In this document: one piece after another, positions 1 through 8,240 of the stretch | Numbering within the stretch: the first letter of the stretch is position 1 | How the letters are laid out: every line of letters starts with the position of its first letter | Source: Chitinophaga filiformis | GTDB taxonomy: Bacteria > Bacteroidota > Bacteroidia > Chitinophagales > Chitinophagaceae | Length of the DNA: 64,000 bases | Assembly (NCBI RefSeq): GCF_900102545.1 | Contig: NZ_FNBN01000015.1 | Span: 43,571 to 107,570 of the forward strand | Reading direction: 5' to 3' | Notes under the pieces: model-generated | Seen by the model: the letters and a program-made list of their open reading frames with translations, nothing else | Told to the model about the DNA's origin: nothing | Databases searched by the model: none | Made by a program: the position numbers and the translations under genes

Positions 1-14
1 ATATTCGCGTCAAT

Positions 15-65
15 CCACCCCGTCAGGGGTGGCCGTGTTTGTAGCCCGGGGTGACAACCCCGGGG
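15..65 (+). repeat. REP-like element, copy 1
   Basis: Two hairpins in tandem: CCACCCC/GGGGTGG at 15-32, then the linker GTTTGTAG (GTAG at 41-44), then a GC-rich imperfect palindrome with loop TGACAA at 45-65. An ATTCGCGTCAAT box precedes it. The same arrangement recurs at 8.24, 14.66, 17.18, 17.25, 35.45, 35.57, 39.30 and 63.95 kb. GTAG followed by a GC-rich hairpin is the signature of bacterial REP sequences; calling this one REP is inference. Confidence 0.7.
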
Positions 66-75
66 ATCCGGGCAA

Positions 76-186
76 TATAAAATGGGCCGATCTGTTACAT
101 TATAACTATGGCTAAGCTGTTTTTTTTGAAATCCAATCTGTTTACGTCTGATATTTATTCCTAAAACAGATCCAGCCCATTTTATA
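76..186. repeat. 111-bp inverted-repeat element
   Basis: TATAAAATGGGC (76-87) and ATCTGTT (90-96) are mirrored by AACAGAT (165-171) and GCCCATTTTATA (175-186). The arms are perfect apart from a 2-3 nt internal gap. The 68-nt centre is AT-rich with a run of eight T. No start codon or coding potential is evident. It could be a MITE-like remnant or a long RNA hairpin; the sequence does not decide. The rest of 187-384 shows nothing else apart from the hairpin at 323-353. Confidence 0.55.
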
Positions 187-322
187 CTGCCGGTACTATT
201 AGAGAATTGCTCTTCCCAGCCTAAGTTTTATTTATCCATTCAACGTTCTTCAAGCGATTGTCTAAAGCTAATCGTATTTATATCCTGCACTTAAGTATCC
301 TGATTTTCTTACCCGAAGAACC

Positions 323-353
323 ACTTCCGCAACAGCTCTCCCGTTACGGAAGT
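323..353 (-). terminator. Possible terminator hairpin of the ene-reductase gene
   Basis: ACTTCCG (323-329) pairs with CGGAAGT (347-353), with an inner AAC/GTT pairing. It lies 32 bp beyond the stop codon of the minus-strand gene ending at 385. There is no clear T-tract after it, so termination is only suggested. Confidence 0.35.
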
Positions 354-384
354 GTAAACAACTAAACAACTCTCAGATTTATGA

Positions 385-1416
385 TTAACAATTCGCGCAA
401 GCGTAATTGGGTTTTTTAAGTGGCTCACTGGAAGTCATTTCAAACTTACCGGAGAGGGGAGAAGAAACACATGGATTTTCGAAAGCGATGAGATCTGCCA
501 ATCCGTTCTGCACGGTCTGTTCCGCATATACGGCATCATAATCACCATTCAGGATGAGTGTACCATTGAACCTTGAACGGACACCTGCTATCAGTGTAGC
601 CGGAGTGGAAGGTTCTGTCAGCAGATGGATATAAGACAAGCCATAAGTGTCCAGTGCATCCACCAGGTAAGCGTAAGTTGCATCTATCTCATTATGATGC
701 TGAAGATCGTTTACCTGGCTGTAAGGCGACAGGCGGATACCTGTGCGGTGTTTGCCGATGGCGTGACTCACAGCAGCTACCGTTTCCAGTATAAAGCGGA
801 CCCTGTTAGGGATGCTGCCGCCGTATTTATCTGTACGCTGATTAGTATCAGGATGCAGGAACTGGTCCATCAGGTAGCCATGTGCTGCGTGCAGTTCTAC
901 TCCGTCAAACCCGGCTGCAATAGCCTGGGTGGCTGCCTTCACATACTGCTGCACCATTTTCTGTACTTCTGAAGTGGTCATCGCTCTCGGAGTGGCATAT
1001 GGCTGCCATCCGTGTTGTTCTGTCCAGATCTCTCCTTTGGCGGCAACCGCTGAAGGAGCAATCACTTCTGCCTTTCCGGGCATGTTTGCCGGATGTGATA
1101 TACGTCCGGTATGCATGATCTGCAGGAAGATCCGGCCTCCGTTCTCATGAACTGCCTTTGTAACTTTCTTCCATCCGTTTATCTGGTCCTTGCTGTAGAT
1201 GCCAGGCATGTGCGCTTTGCCCATACCATTCTCCGCAGGACCGGTCCCCTCTGCTATGATCAGGCCAGCTTTGGCCCGCTGGCTATAGTAGTTCACCATC
1301 ACGTCGTTCGGAATACCCGCAGGAACGTGCGTCTTGCCCAAGGTAGGCGCCATGACTACCTTGTTGGATATGGCGTAATTGCCTATTGTAGTAGATGATA
1401 ATAGTGTTGGATACAT
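385..1416 (-). CDS. Old Yellow Enzyme family FMN-dependent alkene reductase
   Basis: A 343-residue NADH:flavin oxidoreductase of the Old Yellow Enzyme/NemA type, a soluble TIM barrel that binds FMN and reduces activated C=C bonds of electrophiles such as enones, maleimides or nitro compounds. Visible motifs are MHTGR near residue 101, the HAAHGY substrate-binding and proton-donor segment at 176-181, and DKYGGS with NRVRF at 196-208. An in-frame start 40 codons upstream would add a hydrophobic segment and overlap the repressor gene, so ATG at 1416 (MYPTLL) is preferred. It lies 58 bp downstream of a TetR gene on the same strand, with an operator-like site in between, so induction by electrophiles through that repressor is likely (inference). 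The physiological substrate is unknown. Confidence 0.9.
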   Translation of the reverse strand: MYPTLLSSTTIGNYAISNKVVMAPTLGKTHVPAGIPNDVMVNYYSQRAKAGLIIAEGTGPAENGMGKAHMPGIYSKDQINGWKKVTKAVHENGGRIFLQIMHTGRISHPANMPGKAEVIAPSAVAAKGEIWTEQHGWQPYATPRAMTTSEVQKMVQQYVKAATQAIAAGFDGVELHAAHGYLMDQFLHPDTNQRTDKYGGSIPNRVRFILETVAAVSHAIGKHRTGIRLSPYSQVNDLQHHNEIDATYAYLVDALDTYGLSYIHLLTEPSTPATLIAGVRSRFNGTLILNGDYDAVYAEQTVQNGLADLIAFENPCVSSPLSGKFEMTSSEPLKKPNYACANC

Positions 1417-1441
1417 AGCCTGTCGTGTCGTTATTAATTCC

Positions 1442-1455
1442 AGAATGATTATTCC
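1442..1455 (-). promoter_or_regulatory. Candidate TetR operator in front of the ene-reductase
   Basis: AGAATGATTATTCC, an imperfect palindrome, lies 26 bp upstream of the ene-reductase start. Two close relatives (2067-2080 and 2091-2104) lie in front of the TetR gene itself. Binding is inferred from the repetition and position. Confidence 0.5.
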
Positions 1456-1474
1456 AAAAAAGAGTAAAAAAATA

Positions 1475-2047
1475 TCAATGCCTGATGCTATCCAATATAT
1501 GGTCTGCCATACGTTCCAACATCTCTCTATCACCAAAAAGGACGTCCATCATCCAGAGGGAGCTGAAGCTGGCGTAAAGGAACTGGGCTAATGTAGCAGG
1601 GTCTTTCTCTGCCGGTATTTCATTCATCTGTTTTGCTTTCTCCAGTAGTTCCTGTAAAACGCTGATGCTTGCTTTGGCCTGTTCCCTGACGATCATCTTA
1701 ATGCCATCATCCATCGAAGCGAGTTCAAAGGATGTTTTGACCATCATACAGGATTTTCCCTCTTTTCTATTGGTAACGGCTCTTCGTACGATACTTTCCA
1801 CTGCTGTCATAGGAGAGACCTTATCACAGCATTGTTTATAGTCAAATAGTTTCTCTTTCGCGTAGTTCTGCAGACACTGTTGAAAGAGGGCGTACTTGTC
1901 GCCGTAAGTATCATATATACTGGCCCGGTTCAATTGCATCTCGTCTACAAGGTCCTGCATAGACGTAGCATTGTATCCCTTCTCCCAGAAGAGATCCCTT
2001 GCTTTTGCCAGCTTTTCCTCAGGATCGAATGCTTTGTTACGTGCCAT
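1475..2047 (-). CDS. TetR/AcrR family transcriptional regulator
   Basis: A 190-residue TetR-family repressor. The N-terminal helix-turn-helix covers about residues 10-50 (ARDLFWEKGYNATSMQDLV, then NRASIYDTYGDKYALF). The rest is an all-helical ligand-binding and dimerisation region with a C-terminus like the TetR_C domains of quinone/electrophile sensors. Two Cys-containing stretches (QQCLQNY and YKQCCDK near residues 60-75) could sense electrophiles by alkylation, as known for NemR; that is inference. It precedes the ene-reductase on the same strand and probably represses both genes through three repeated palindromes. Confidence 0.9.
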   Translation of the reverse strand: MARNKAFDPEEKLAKARDLFWEKGYNATSMQDLVDEMQLNRASIYDTYGDKYALFQQCLQNYAKEKLFDYKQCCDKVSPMTAVESIVRRAVTNRKEGKSCMMVKTSFELASMDDGIKMIVREQAKASISVLQELLEKAKQMNEIPAEKDPATLAQFLYASFSSLWMMDVLFGDREMLERMADHILDSIRH

Positions 2048-2066
2048 GACACAAAATTAGAATTTC

Positions 2067-2104
2067 AGAATGAATGTTCCAAATTATTTTAGAACGACTG
2101 TTCT
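2067..2104 (-). promoter_or_regulatory. Paired TetR operator-like palindromes upstream of the repressor gene
   Basis: AGAATGAATGTTCC (2067-2080) and AGAACGACTGTTCT (2091-2104), 24 bp apart start to start, share the pattern AGAAyGAnTGTTCy with the site at 1442-1455. The second is a perfect AGAAC/GTTCT inverted repeat with a 4-nt spacer. Their position, 20-57 bp before the regulator start, suits autoregulation. Confidence 0.5.
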
Positions 2105-2352
2105 GGAATTGTATTGCCTGAAAGGACAGGACGGGGAGATTGATCTACAAATTTCTTATATAAGTATTGATAATCATTATGGTACAGGTCGCATTTGTCA
2201 AACTTAGAAGGATTAATGGATTCCAAGGATTGGCCCGCTATCTGTCCTGTCCGGAACCTGGCATGGTACCCTTTTTGCAAAACAACAGACGTAAACGGTA
2301 CGACACGTTATTACTGATTACATCTCAAATTGTTAAACCAAAAAGGGTACAA

Positions 2353-2925
2353 ATGAAAAAGCTCACTTTTTTTGCCGCTACTTTGCTGGCTGCCTGGATG
2401 TTACAGGCTTGTAATGGAGGAAATACTAATGCGAAACATGAAGATGCTGTGGATAGCGCACAGGCCGTAAATAAAGAAACTGCCCCCGTTGACAAGGAAT
2501 CCTCTGACTTTGCAATAGAAGCTGCAAATGGAGGTATGATGGAAGTGGAAGCCGGTAAACTGGCTCAGGAAAAAGCAACGAATCAGCGGGTAAAAGATTT
2601 TGCCGCTATGATGGTACGTGACCACTCCAAGGCAAACGATGAACTGAAAGGATTGGCACAGAGTAAGAATATCGCCTTGCCTGACAGCGTAAGCGGAGAT
2701 GCTAAAGACCATATCGACAAAATGAGTAAGATGTCAGGAAAAGACTTCGACAAACATTATATCGATATGATGGTGGATGATCATGATAAAGACGTGGATA
2801 AATTTGAAAAGGCATCCGGCAACCTGAGCGATCCTGATCTGAAAACATGGGCTGGTAATACACTGCCTACACTGAGAGCTCACCAGGATTCAGCCAAGGC
2901 TATCAAGGAATCTCTTAAGAAATAA
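2353..2925 (+). CDS. DUF4142 lipoprotein
   Basis: 190 residues. The N-terminus is a lipoprotein signal peptide (MKKLTFFAATLLAAWMLQAC) with the lipobox Cys at about residue 20, so the protein is probably anchored to an outer membrane or periplasmic face. The mature part matches the DUF4142 four-helix, ferritin-like pattern: an opening ANGGMMEVEAGKLA segment and the paired motifs MMVRDHSKANDEL and MMVDDHDKDVDKF, rich in His/Asp. Family function is unestablished; stress association has been suggested for relatives. ATG at 2353 is chosen because it starts the signal peptide; longer in-frame starts are not plausible. It stands alone, with a hairpin terminator after it. Confidence 0.85.
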   Translation: MKKLTFFAATLLAAWMLQACNGGNTNAKHEDAVDSAQAVNKETAPVDKESSDFAIEAANGGMMEVEAGKLAQEKATNQRVKDFAAMMVRDHSKANDELKGLAQSKNIALPDSVSGDAKDHIDKMSKMSGKDFDKHYIDMMVDDHDKDVDKFEKASGNLSDPDLKTWAGNTLPTLRAHQDSAKAIKESLKK

Positions 2926-2955
2926 ATAACGCTACGGCATTAATGGTAACTATGT

Positions 2956-3023
2956 AGTTGTTAGTCCCCGGGACTTGTTTTGATTGTTGAGTTCGAGGAT
3001 GTCGCACCCGGTGGCTAACAACT
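2956..3023 (+). terminator. Long-loop hairpin after the DUF4142 gene
   Basis: AGTTGTTAG (2956-2964) pairs with CTAACAACT (3015-3023), reinforced by CCCGGG/CCCGG inside. CTTTTATAAAAG follows. A plausible terminator with an unusually long loop. Confidence 0.45.
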
Positions 3024-3064
3024 CTTTTATAAAAGATATAATTCTCCACGTACAAACTTGTATT

Positions 3065-3072
3065 TATATTTG
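3065..3072 (+). promoter_or_regulatory. Bacteroidota -7 element (TATATTTG)
   Basis: An exact TAnnTTTG match 19 bp before the ATG at 3091. No convincing -33 TTTG element is seen at the usual distance. Confidence 0.5.
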
Positions 3073-3090
3073 TTTGCTGAGTGGAGAGTT

Positions 3091-4461
3091 ATGTACGCAA
3101 TAGTAGATATAGAAACAACAGGAGGCCATGCCAGTGCCAATGGTATCACTGAAATAGCCATTTTTATTTATGACGGCCAGGAAGTAGTGCAGCAGTACGA
3201 AACGCTGATCAACCCCGGTGTGCCGATTCCGAGATATATTCAATCCCTGACAGGTATTACAGATGATATGGTTGCCAGCGCCCCTTCCTTCGAAGAGGTG
3301 GCGGCCGATATATATGCCCTTATACACGATAAGATCTTCGTGGCCCACAACGTCAATTTTGACTATTCCTTTTTACAATATCATCTGGCGAAAGCCGGTT
3401 ACCAGCTGCGCAGTAAAAAACTCTGCACGGTAAGACTGGGGCGTAAGATCGTTCCGGGACTGCCATCATACAGCCTGGGTAATCTATGTAAATCATTGCA
3501 GATAACAGTGACACAGCGCCACCGGGCCTCCGGCGATGCTGCAGCTACTGTAACGCTTTTCGGCCTGTTATTGCGACAGGACACCAACAACGCCATTGCC
3601 AATGCGCTAAGCGTGCATTCCAAGGAACAGTTCCTGCCGCCAAATCTTCCTCCGGAACAGGTAACCGCATTGCCACGTAATCCGGGTGTTTATTATTTCC
3701 ATGATCAGAAAGGAAAAGTAGTATATGTTGGTAAGGCTAAGAATCTCCGGAAAAGGGTGAACAGCCATTTTACCGGCAACAGCGCCAGTCGTAAACGCCA
3801 GGAGTTCCTCCGCAACATTTACAGTATTTCCCACGAGGTAACCGGTACAGAGCTGATGGCCAACATACTGGAAAGCGTGGAGATCAAACGGCTATGGCCT
3901 ATCTACAACTACTCCCAGAAACATATCGAATTTAAATATGGCTTCTACTGTTTCGAAGACCAGCAGGGTTATCTCCGCCTGGCAATAGAGAAACGCAGGA
4001 AGTATACCATGCCATTACATGCATTTCCGCTGCTGGTGCAGGGGCACCAGATGCTGCGGGGCCTGATCAGGGAGTTTGACCTTTGTCCGCGTCTGTGCTT
4101 CCTTCAGAAAGGAAACGGCGCCTGTTCTCCCATCCCCGATCATACCTGCCGGGGCGCCTGCGAGAAGAAAGAAGGACCTGAAACATACAACCTTCGGGTA
4201 AAAGCCGCTATTAATCATATGCAGCAGCAACAACCCTCCTTTATCATTATGGGCACAGGCCGTGATGCACAGGAGCAAAGCTGTATCCTGATGGAGAAAG
4301 GCCGCTTCTACGGAATGGGCTATATACCCCGCGATACGGCCATTACGGAAGAAACTGGAGTAAAAGAATGGCTGACACAGTACCCTGAAAATGAGTATAT
4401 TCTGAACCTCATCCACGCGCATGCGGGTAATCATCACCAGGAGCTCGTAAAGTTTTCTTAG
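3091..4461 (+). CDS. DEDDh 3'-5' exonuclease fused to a UvrC-type GIY-YIG nuclease
   Basis: 456 residues. Residues 1-165 form a DnaQ-like DEDDh exonuclease: DIETTGG (Asp6, Glu8), AHNVNFDYSFL (Asp91) and HRASGDA (His144, Asp149). Residues about 195-280 form a GIY-YIG endonuclease module of the UvrC/Cho type, with GVYYF and VYVGKAKNLRKRV. The C-terminal part has a Cys cluster (LCPRLC, GACS, HTCRGAC) that may bind metal. Such DnaQ-UvrC N-terminal fusions are known in several phyla and resemble Cho; the helicase-partner and C-terminal domains of full UvrC are absent. A role in DNA repair is likely but the substrate is unknown. ATG at 3091 starts exactly at the exonuclease fold; an upstream start at 3058 would overlap the promoter element. 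Confidence 0.85.
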   Translation: MYAIVDIETTGGHASANGITEIAIFIYDGQEVVQQYETLINPGVPIPRYIQSLTGITDDMVASAPSFEEVAADIYALIHDKIFVAHNVNFDYSFLQYHLAKAGYQLRSKKLCTVRLGRKIVPGLPSYSLGNLCKSLQITVTQRHRASGDAAATVTLFGLLLRQDTNNAIANALSVHSKEQFLPPNLPPEQVTALPRNPGVYYFHDQKGKVVYVGKAKNLRKRVNSHFTGNSASRKRQEFLRNIYSISHEVTGTELMANILESVEIKRLWPIYNYSQKHIEFKYGFYCFEDQQGYLRLAIEKRRKYTMPLHAFPLLVQGHQMLRGLIREFDLCPRLCFLQKGNGACSPIPDHTCRGACEKKEGPETYNLRVKAAINHMQQQQPSFIIMGTGRDAQEQSCILMEKGRFYGMGYIPRDTAITEETGVKEWLTQYPENEYILNLIHAHAGNHHQELVKFS

Positions 4462-4493
4462 AATTTATCTGTAATAATTCCCTCAACCTAAAG

Positions 4494-4501
4494 TATTTTT
4501 G
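4494..4501 (+). promoter_or_regulatory. Bacteroidota -7 element (TATTTTTG) of purC
   Basis: An exact TAnnTTTG match. It implies a leader of about 90 nt before purC. The leader contains short inverted repeats (GTTGA/TCAAC near 4522-4541 and AATGA/TCATT near 4552-4566) but no riboswitch I recognise. Confidence 0.45.
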
Positions 4502-4597
4502 CGAACCTGAATACATAACCGCTTGTTGATGTTCTTGTCAACAGCCTGTGAATGAGGGCTATTCATTAATCATTTTTAATAGGTAATTATTAAGTTC

Positions 4598-5527
4598 ATG
4601 TTAGAGTCGAATTTTAAGCTTCCTGGACAAACGGCTTTTTATAAGGGAAAGGTAAGGGATGTATACACTATTAACGACAAACTGATGGTAATGGTGGTAA
4701 GCGACCGTATCTCAGCATTCGACGTGGTATTACCCCGCCCGATTCCTTACAAAGGACAGGTACTAAACCAGGTGGCAGCTGTTATGCTGGAAGCTACTAA
4801 GGATATCGTTCCTAACTGGGTAAAGGCAGTTCCTTTGCCAGGTGTAACCATCGGCTTGAAATGTGAGACCTTCCCTGTAGAAATGGTGGTGCGTGGTAAC
4901 CTCACCGGGCATGCCTGGAGAACGTACAAAAGTGGTAAACGCGAACTGTGTGGTGTAACTATGCCGGAAGGACTGAAGGAAAATGATTTCTTCCCTTCTC
5001 CGATCATTACGCCTACCACCAAGGCCCACGAAGGCCATGACGAAGACATATCCCGTGAAGAGATCATTGCCCGCGGACTTGTAAGCAAGGAAGATTATGA
5101 GCAGCTGGAAAAATATACCCTCGCCCTGTTCCAACGCGGTAAGGAGCTGGCAGCTAAACGTGGCCTGATCCTGGTAGATACCAAATACGAATTCGGTAAG
5201 ATCGGCGATACCATCTATGTGATCGATGAGATCCATACACCTGACTCTTCCCGTTACTTCTATGCAGAAGGCTATGAAGAAAAACAGAAAGCAGGTCAGC
5301 CACAGAAACAGCTCAGTAAAGAGTTCGTTCGTGAATGGCTGATGGCAAACGGCTTCCAGGGTAAAGATGGTCAGCAGGTGCCTGAGATGACCGACGAGTT
5401 TGTCAATAGCGTAAGCGAACGTTATATCGAGCTGTTCGAGAACATCACTGGTCAGAAATTTGTGAAGCAGGATGTTTCCCTGGCAGATGCTGAAAAGAAG
5501 ATTGCCGAGACGCTGCAGAAATTATAA
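4598..5527 (+). CDS. purC: Phosphoribosylaminoimidazole-succinocarboxamide synthase
   Basis: 309 residues; SAICAR synthetase, the ATP-dependent ligation of aspartate to CAIR in de novo purine synthesis (cytosolic). The N-terminal GKVRDVY, SDRISAFDVVLP and IPYKGQVLNQ segments, the central EMVVRGNLTGHAWR and the C-terminal VIDEIHTPDSSR are hallmark motifs. The length matches the longer form found in Bacteroidota and yeast ADE1 rather than the roughly 240-residue E. coli form. It is followed by a strong hairpin and then the ABC exporter on the same strand. Confidence 0.97.
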   Translation: MLESNFKLPGQTAFYKGKVRDVYTINDKLMVMVVSDRISAFDVVLPRPIPYKGQVLNQVAAVMLEATKDIVPNWVKAVPLPGVTIGLKCETFPVEMVVRGNLTGHAWRTYKSGKRELCGVTMPEGLKENDFFPSPIITPTTKAHEGHDEDISREEIIARGLVSKEDYEQLEKYTLALFQRGKELAAKRGLILVDTKYEFGKIGDTIYVIDEIHTPDSSRYFYAEGYEEKQKAGQPQKQLSKEFVREWLMANGFQGKDGQQVPEMTDEFVNSVSERYIELFENITGQKFVKQDVSLADAEKKIAETLQKL

Positions 5528-5533
5528 GACAGT

Positions 5534-5586
5534 GTCAACCGACCGCAAACAGGAACGCTTTATGTTCCTGTTTGTGGTCGGTTGAC
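5534..5586 (+). terminator. 23-bp stem hairpin between purC and the ABC exporter
   Basis: Arms 5534-5556 and 5564-5586 are complementary over 23 positions with one G-T pair; the loop is GCTTTAT. There is no T-tract, so it may stabilise the purC mRNA 3' end or attenuate transcription rather than act as a classical terminator. Confidence 0.6.
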
Positions 5587-5609
5587 AAAGATATCCGACT
5601 ATAACCAAC

Positions 5610-7406
5610 ATGAAACACCTGGCCACGCTCAATAAGTACTTCGTAAAATACAAGTGGAGGTTCCTGACCGGTTTGATCTGTACTGCTGTATCCATTGTAT
5701 TCAGCGTGTTCCAGCCTATTATGGTAAGACAGATCTTCGACCTTCTTGCCCTCAATCTTAACAACTACAATCTCCTCAGCGATACCGGCCTGAAAGCTGC
5801 TTTCCGTGGCAACTTTACCAATGTCCTGGCTTTCTATGGCATCAGTATCCTGTTGTTTGCCCTCCTCAGCGGATTTTTCCTGTATCTCCAGCGGCAAACC
5901 CTCATTGTGATGAGTCGCCACATTGAATATGACCTCAAGAACGAAATTTACCAGCATTACCAGATACTGGACCTGAACTTCTATAAAATGCACCGTACCG
6001 GCGATCTGATGAGCCGTATTACGGAAGATGTGTCCCGCGTGCGTATGTACGTAGGACCGGCTATTATGTATGCTACCCGTACCATCTTCATGATTGTGAT
6101 AGTGGTGTATCTGATGATAGATGTAAATCCATTGCTGACATTCTACACCTTATCCCCCTTGCCTGTACTGGCGCTGATCATCTATTATGTGAACCATATC
6201 ATTCACCGTAAAAGCGAGCGTATACAGGCACAGTTGTCTAATATTACCTCCATTGCCCAGGAGTCCTATTCCGGTATCAGGGTGATCAAGTCTTACGTAC
6301 AGGAGGAAGCCAGTATCAAACACTTCGAGGAAGCCAGCGAGGCTTACAAGCAAAGTTCTGTGAGTCTGGCTAAAACAGATGCCCTGTTTCAGCCGAGTAT
6401 GTCCCTCATGATAGGCCTTAGCGTGGTACTGACCATCTTCATAGGGGGTATTCAGGTGATCCATGGCAATATTACGGTAGGTAACCTGGCCGAATTTGTG
6501 ATCTATGTGAACATGCTGATGTTCCCGTTCTTTTCCATCGGGATGGTTGCTTCCATGATTCAGCGCGCCGCAGCCAGCCAGCAACGTATCAACGAATTTC
6601 TTGACATAAAACCGGCTATCGCCGATACACCTGGTGCCAAACCTGTTCATATTAAGGGAGAGGTAGTGTTTAAGAATGTTTCCTTTACCTATCCTCATAC
6701 CGGCATCCAGGCCATCAAAAACTTTAACCTGACGGTAAAGCCAGGAGAAAAGGTAGCGGTAATCGGTCGTACGGGTTCCGGAAAATCCACCCTCGCCCAG
6801 TTACTCATACGTATGTATGATCCGCAGGAAGGAGAGATCCTGCTCGATAACCAGGACATCCGCCAGGTAACACTGGAAAGCTTGCGCCACCAGATCAGTT
6901 ATGTGCCTCAGGACGTGTTCCTGTTTTCCGATACAATCATGAATAATATCCGCTTCGGTACCCCCGAGGCAGGTCCGGAACTGGTAAAGACAGCTGCCCG
7001 GCAGGCATCGGTAGAAAAGGATATTCTGAGCTTCAGGGAAGGCTTTGACACGGTAGTAGGGGAGAGAGGGGTAACGCTCAGCGGGGGGCAGAAACAGCGT
7101 ATTTCCATTGCCCGTGGACTCATTAAGGACCCTAACCTGCTGGTATTCGACGACTGCCTGTCAGCCGTTGACGCCCGTACGGAAAAAGAGATCATCGGTA
7201 ACCTCTATGCCTATCTTAAAGATAAAACGGCTATAATCATTACCCACCGCATATTTGCGCTGTTCGACTTCGATAAGATCATCGTATTGGAAGACGGAAG
7301 GATTGTTGAAACGGGAACACATAACGAATTATTGGCATTAAACGGTTACTATGCAGAATTGTATGCCCGTCAGCAGTCCGGCGAAGAGGAATCTGTAATA
7401 GAATAA
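5610..7406 (+). CDS. ABC exporter, fused permease and ATPase (MsbA-like)
   Basis: 598 residues; a half-transporter of the type I exporter class that dimerises in the inner membrane. Residues about 20-330 hold six membrane helices (ABC_membrane domain). The C-terminal ATPase has Walker A GRTGSGKST near 385, Q-loop YVPQDVFLF, signature LSGGQKQR near 489, Walker B LLVFDDCLSAVD near 510 and switch histidine in ITHR near 543. Substrate cannot be read from the sequence: lipid, lipid-linked intermediates and drugs are all possible. The start lies 82 bp after purC with a hairpin in between, so read-through from purC is possible. Confidence 0.9.
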   Translation: MKHLATLNKYFVKYKWRFLTGLICTAVSIVFSVFQPIMVRQIFDLLALNLNNYNLLSDTGLKAAFRGNFTNVLAFYGISILLFALLSGFFLYLQRQTLIVMSRHIEYDLKNEIYQHYQILDLNFYKMHRTGDLMSRITEDVSRVRMYVGPAIMYATRTIFMIVIVVYLMIDVNPLLTFYTLSPLPVLALIIYYVNHIIHRKSERIQAQLSNITSIAQESYSGIRVIKSYVQEEASIKHFEEASEAYKQSSVSLAKTDALFQPSMSLMIGLSVVLTIFIGGIQVIHGNITVGNLAEFVIYVNMLMFPFFSIGMVASMIQRAAASQQRINEFLDIKPAIADTPGAKPVHIKGEVVFKNVSFTYPHTGIQAIKNFNLTVKPGEKVAVIGRTGSGKSTLAQLLIRMYDPQEGEILLDNQDIRQVTLESLRHQISYVPQDVFLFSDTIMNNIRFGTPEAGPELVKTAARQASVEKDILSFREGFDTVVGERGVTLSGGQKQRISIARGLIKDPNLLVFDDCLSAVDARTEKEIIGNLYAYLKDKTAIIITHRIFALFDFDKIIVLEDGRIVETGTHNELLALNGYYAELYARQQSGEEESVIE

Positions 7407-7484
7407 TAATCATCTCCTTATACATGCCTGTAAACCAGTAGGTAAAGTGATATTCTATCATTTTTCAAAATCATTTAAAATTAT

Positions 7485-7514
7485 TTTGATATTTGTAAAC
7501 TAATAGTATATTTG
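7485..7514 (+). promoter_or_regulatory. Bacteroidota promoter, TTTG-N18-TATATTTG
   Basis: TTTG at 7485-7488 and TATATTTG at 7507-7514 with an 18-bp spacer match the sigma-ABfr promoter consensus (-33 TTTG, -7 TAnnTTTG). It lies 51 bp upstream of the PUR-like gene. One of the two best promoters in the window. Confidence 0.7.
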
Positions 7515-7565
7515 TTTCTTATTGGAAAAAGGATTTGATTCGTTAACAACTTAAATCTATCAACT

Positions 7566-7994
7566 GTGGCGTACGAAAATACCAATCAGCAGGAAAGAAA
7601 TAATGACAGTATCTTTTCTAAACGATTGAAAGCGGGCAAAAGAAGAACTTACTTCTTTGATGTAAAGACCACTCGTGGAAATGATTATTTTCTGACCATT
7701 ACCGAAAGCAAGAAACGCTTCAACGACAATGGTTATGACAGGCACAAAGTATTCCTGTACAAGGAGGACTTCAACAAGTTCCTGAATGCATTGACAGAGA
7801 CCATCAACTACGTGAAAACTGAGTTGATGCCCGACTTCGATTTTGATGCCTACAACCACGATTATGTGCGCGACGATGAGGATGGCGAAGGAGCTGAAAC
7901 TTCTGAATCAGTAGTAGAAGTTGAAGCTGCTGTTGCTGAACCAACTGTTGCTGCATCCGCTTCTTCTCATAGTGAAGATGTAGACAAGTGGTAA
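7566..7994 (+). CDS. PUR-family nucleic-acid-binding protein (DUF3276)
   Basis: 142 residues. Residues about 15-105 form a single PUR repeat (KRRTYFFDVKTTRGNDYFLTI, then FLYKEDFNKFLNAL), related to eukaryotic Pur-alpha and Borrelia BpuR, which bind single-stranded DNA or RNA. The last 35 residues are an acidic and Ala/Val-rich tail (DDEDGEGAET), probably disordered. The start is GTG at 7566; no in-frame ATG lies between it and the promoter at 7514. It has its own strong promoter and terminator, so it is monocistronic. In Borrelia the relative is a post-transcriptional regulator; a similar role here is inference. Confidence 0.88.
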   Translation: MAYENTNQQERNNDSIFSKRLKAGKRRTYFFDVKTTRGNDYFLTITESKKRFNDNGYDRHKVFLYKEDFNKFLNALTETINYVKTELMPDFDFDAYNHDYVRDDEDGEGAETSESVVEVEAAVAEPTVAASASSHSEDVDKW

Positions 7995-8035
7995 TCTAAG
8001 CTTAGATCATTCATTTTTATTTGATGATAAATAAG

Positions 8036-8062
8036 ACCTCCGGTTTCTCCGGAGGTTTTTTT
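8036..8062 (+). terminator. Rho-independent terminator of the PUR-like gene
   Basis: CCTCCGG (8037-8043) and CCGGAGG (8049-8055) with a 5-nt loop, followed directly by seven T. Confidence 0.9.
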
Positions 8063-8145
8063 GTGCGCATAACTTTCCGCTAAAGGTCGACTAAAGGCAG
8101 ACGCGATGTATCACCATGAATAGTCAGGGGGCTTTAAGTCCAACC

Positions 8146-8210
8146 TAAAGGCATAGTAAAGGCATGGTAAAGGAATAGTAAAGGCATGGTAAAAGCATGG
8201 CAAAAGCATA
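8146..8210 (+). repeat. Six 11-bp direct repeats (TAAAGGCATGG)
   Basis: Six consecutive 11-mers, TAAAGGCATAG/TAAAGGCATGG with few changes, the last one nt short. The 11-bp period is close to one helical turn. It stands between the terminator at 8062 and the hairpin array. No function is known. Confidence 0.7.
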
Positions 8211-8240
8211 TTAATAATACGGATATCATTCGCTTCAGTA

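Noticed and set aside
1417..1536. A 40-residue hydrophobic N-terminal extension of the ene-reductase
   Set aside because: It overlaps the TetR coding end and the operator-like site; Old Yellow Enzymes are soluble and begin near MYPTLL.
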